Below are positions 5,592 to 6,675 of a stretch of 6,675 bases of DNA, piece by piece (position 1 is the first letter of the stretch; each line of letters starts with the position of its first letter). A program made the translations under genes and the position numbers. This DNA is from Deltaproteobacteria bacterium (GTDB lineage: Bacteria; Desulfobacterota; Desulfobulbia; Desulfobulbales; BM004). The notes under the pieces were generated by a model. The model had not been told where the DNA came from, did not search any database, and saw nothing but the letters and a program-made list of their open reading frames with translations. Where the stretch lies: assembly GCA_019312685.1 (NCBI GenBank), contig JAFDCR010000070.1, positions 1-6,675 on the forward strand, given 5' to 3'.

Positions 5592-6534
5592 GAAATAAAA
5601 AAGAACCGGCAATATTCCGGGTTGCGGTAAGATTATAAGTGATGTCCGCCTCACCCGAGATATTTCCGGATATGTCCCAGCCGGTGCCGCCCAGCCGCCT
5701 CTGTATTTCATCGATATTGAAGTTGTCAGTCCTGATATCAGCATGCAGAACTCTGTTTTCCAATGCCCCGGATACAGTCACTTTGCTTGCAGCAGAAACA
5801 AGCTCAGCTGAAAATTCCATAAGGTTCTCAGCCATCCTGGAAAGGTCCAGGTAACCTTTTGCGGATATTCCCTCCTCACCGAGTTCAAAGGAATCAATTA
5901 GAAATTTATCGCCCACAAGGCGAAGCCTTGATGTAAGCCTGGTATCAAACCTTGTCACTCCAGATTGGCTGAGCAATATCCTGCCCGCTTCAAAATGCAG
6001 CTCAGGGCCGGATACCTTGGGAACCAGGCTAAAGTCAATTGCCTTGGCTTCAGCATTCCAGCCGGAACCGGCAAGTGAAAGTTTACCATTCTGCACACTC
6101 AGACTTGGCAATACTGTTAGAGGGGATATTCTATCTGCTGGCAGAACGGCACCCTGCTGCATTGGCACTACCGCCCTGAATTCGTAGAAAAACTCAGGGG
6201 CTTCAGCAGTACAGTGCAGTTTCTGCAGAAAGTGGTCGTATCCTTTCTGCAGGTCCCAGATATTATATGAGCATATAATTTGTTGTGCCTTGAAATGGTA
6301 AGTCTGAGGCTGTCCGGTCTGCGGGCGCAGAGATATTTTCTCTATGGTCGTTTTGGATAAGGGAGTGCCACTCAGCTTATTGATTTCGAGATGTATTCTG
6401 GCTTTGCCCGCATAAAACTGCGCAACCTTGATGAAGGTGTAATAGCTTATGGACTCCCACATCAGAAATACAATAATAAGTATTGCCGTGATGGGGATGA
6501 TGACATAAACGGCCCAATAAAAAGTTTTCCTCAT
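5584..6534 (-). CDS. tamB: TamB, N-terminal part (316 residues) with AsmA-like membrane anchor, ending at amber codon
   Basis: This is the beginning of tamB. A single transmembrane helix spans about residues 6-25 (from YWAVYVIIP to IIVFLMW), preceded by MRKTF, so the N-terminus is in the cytoplasm with the rest in the periplasm. The following sequence ('ARIHLEINKLSGTPLSKTTI', strands up to 'NISGEADITYNLTATRNIAG') is the beta-rich AsmA/TamB N-terminal type, as in the E. coli TamB anchor region. It stops at TAG after SFLFHG, and the frame continues into the rest of TamB. The fragment alone would be an anchored periplasmic stub lacking the TamA-contacting C-terminal domain. The ATG at 6532-6534 is the only usable start, since an in-frame TAG lies six codons upstream. 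It has no clear Shine-Dalgarno site. It was named TamB because of its frame, position and tamA neighbour; by itself it would be called an AsmA-like or hypothetical protein. Confidence 0.82.
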   Translation of the reverse strand: MRKTFYWAVYVIIPITAILIIVFLMWESISYYTFIKVAQFYAGKARIHLEINKLSGTPLSKTTIEKISLRPQTGQPQTYHFKAQQIICSYNIWDLQKGYDHFLQKLHCTAEAPEFFYEFRAVVPMQQGAVLPADRISPLTVLPSLSVQNGKLSLAGSGWNAEAKAIDFSLVPKVSGPELHFEAGRILLSQSGVTRFDTRLTSRLRLVGDKFLIDSFELGEEGISAKGYLDLSRMAENLMEFSAELVSAASKVTVSGALENRVLHADIRTDNFNIDEIQRRLGGTGWDISGNISGEADITYNLTATRNIAGSFLFHG

Positions 6535-6551
6535 ATATTTTACGACATTCT

Positions 6552-6581
6552 ATTATTGAGCAGACCAACCCGAACTGTCAC
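6552..6581 (-). promoter_or_regulatory. Candidate sigma-70-type promoter of the tamBA operon
   Basis: On the minus strand GTGACA (6576-6581, five of six bases of the -35 consensus) is followed by an 18-base spacer and AATAAT (6552-6557, five of six of the -10 consensus). Transcription would start near 6545, leaving only about 10 bases before the tamB ATG, which has no Shine-Dalgarno site. The mRNA would thus have a very short leader. The call rests on consensus matching only. Confidence 0.38.
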
Positions 6582-6675
6582 TTTATTGTTAAACGATGAG
6601 ATATATAACAGTTTGATTAGTATTTACCGACCTACAGCTCTACTCTGAAATTGCCGCAAAGTTGGCTGTGAAACA
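6582..6675. other. Right-edge sequence, no assignable gene
   Basis: All three minus-strand frames entering from the right edge end within about 50 bases (for example reading CFTANFAAISE or FRVEL before a stop), so an upstream gene could end here, but the tails are too short to identify. On the plus strand a short open tail (EIAAKLAVK) runs off the edge without a usable start codon. The stretch 6582-6625 is AT-rich intergenic sequence upstream of the tamB promoter candidate. Confidence 0.35.

Noticed and set aside
5541..5744. Frameshift as the cause of the split tamB
   Set aside because: The two TamB parts are in the same frame (start positions differ by a multiple of three), so no indel is needed; only the TAG codon interrupts them.

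Overview
The window carries a translocation and assembly module (TAM) locus of a diderm (Gram-negative) bacterium. All assignable genes lie on the minus strand and are transcribed from right to left. The organism looks proteobacterial in the broad sense. A Desulfobacterota-like (former deltaproteobacterial) source is my guess from the feel of the proteins and the mid-range GC; it is not shown by the sequence.

Right edge (6582-6675): no assignable gene. A good sigma-70-like promoter (GTGACA, 18-base spacer, AATAAT) follows at 6552-6581, just before the first reading frame. 5584-6534 is the membrane-anchored N-terminal part of a TamB/AsmA-like protein. It ends at an in-frame TAG. The same frame continues from 5583 down to 2572 as the rest of TamB, with an 83-residue tandem repeat near its start and the TamB signature domain at its C-terminus. 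The two pieces plus the amber codon and five linker codons make a 1320-codon frame, the normal size for TamB. tamB is therefore interrupted by a single stop codon. The stop lies in one copy of a 9-bp tandem duplication whose other copy reads CAG, so a CAG-to-TAG nonsense mutation is the simplest explanation. 465-2579 is the outer-membrane partner TamA (signal peptide, four POTRA-like domains, Omp85 barrel), translationally coupled to tamB by an 8-bp overlap and a TTG start.

A 376-bp intergenic stretch (89-464) holds a weak candidate terminator for the operon, an inverted repeat and a 10-bp-period direct repeat. It is followed by a strong ribosome binding site and the first 29 codons of what looks like a formate/nitrite transporter (FNT) family gene, cut by the left edge.

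Together, TamB (periplasm-spanning beta-rich tube) and TamA (outer-membrane barrel with periplasmic POTRA arms) would form an envelope bridge for outer-membrane protein assembly and/or phospholipid transport. If the TAG is not suppressed, the large C-terminal part of TamB would lack any export signal and the module would probably be inactive. I see no novel multi-gene system here; the amber-interrupted tamB is the main point of interest.
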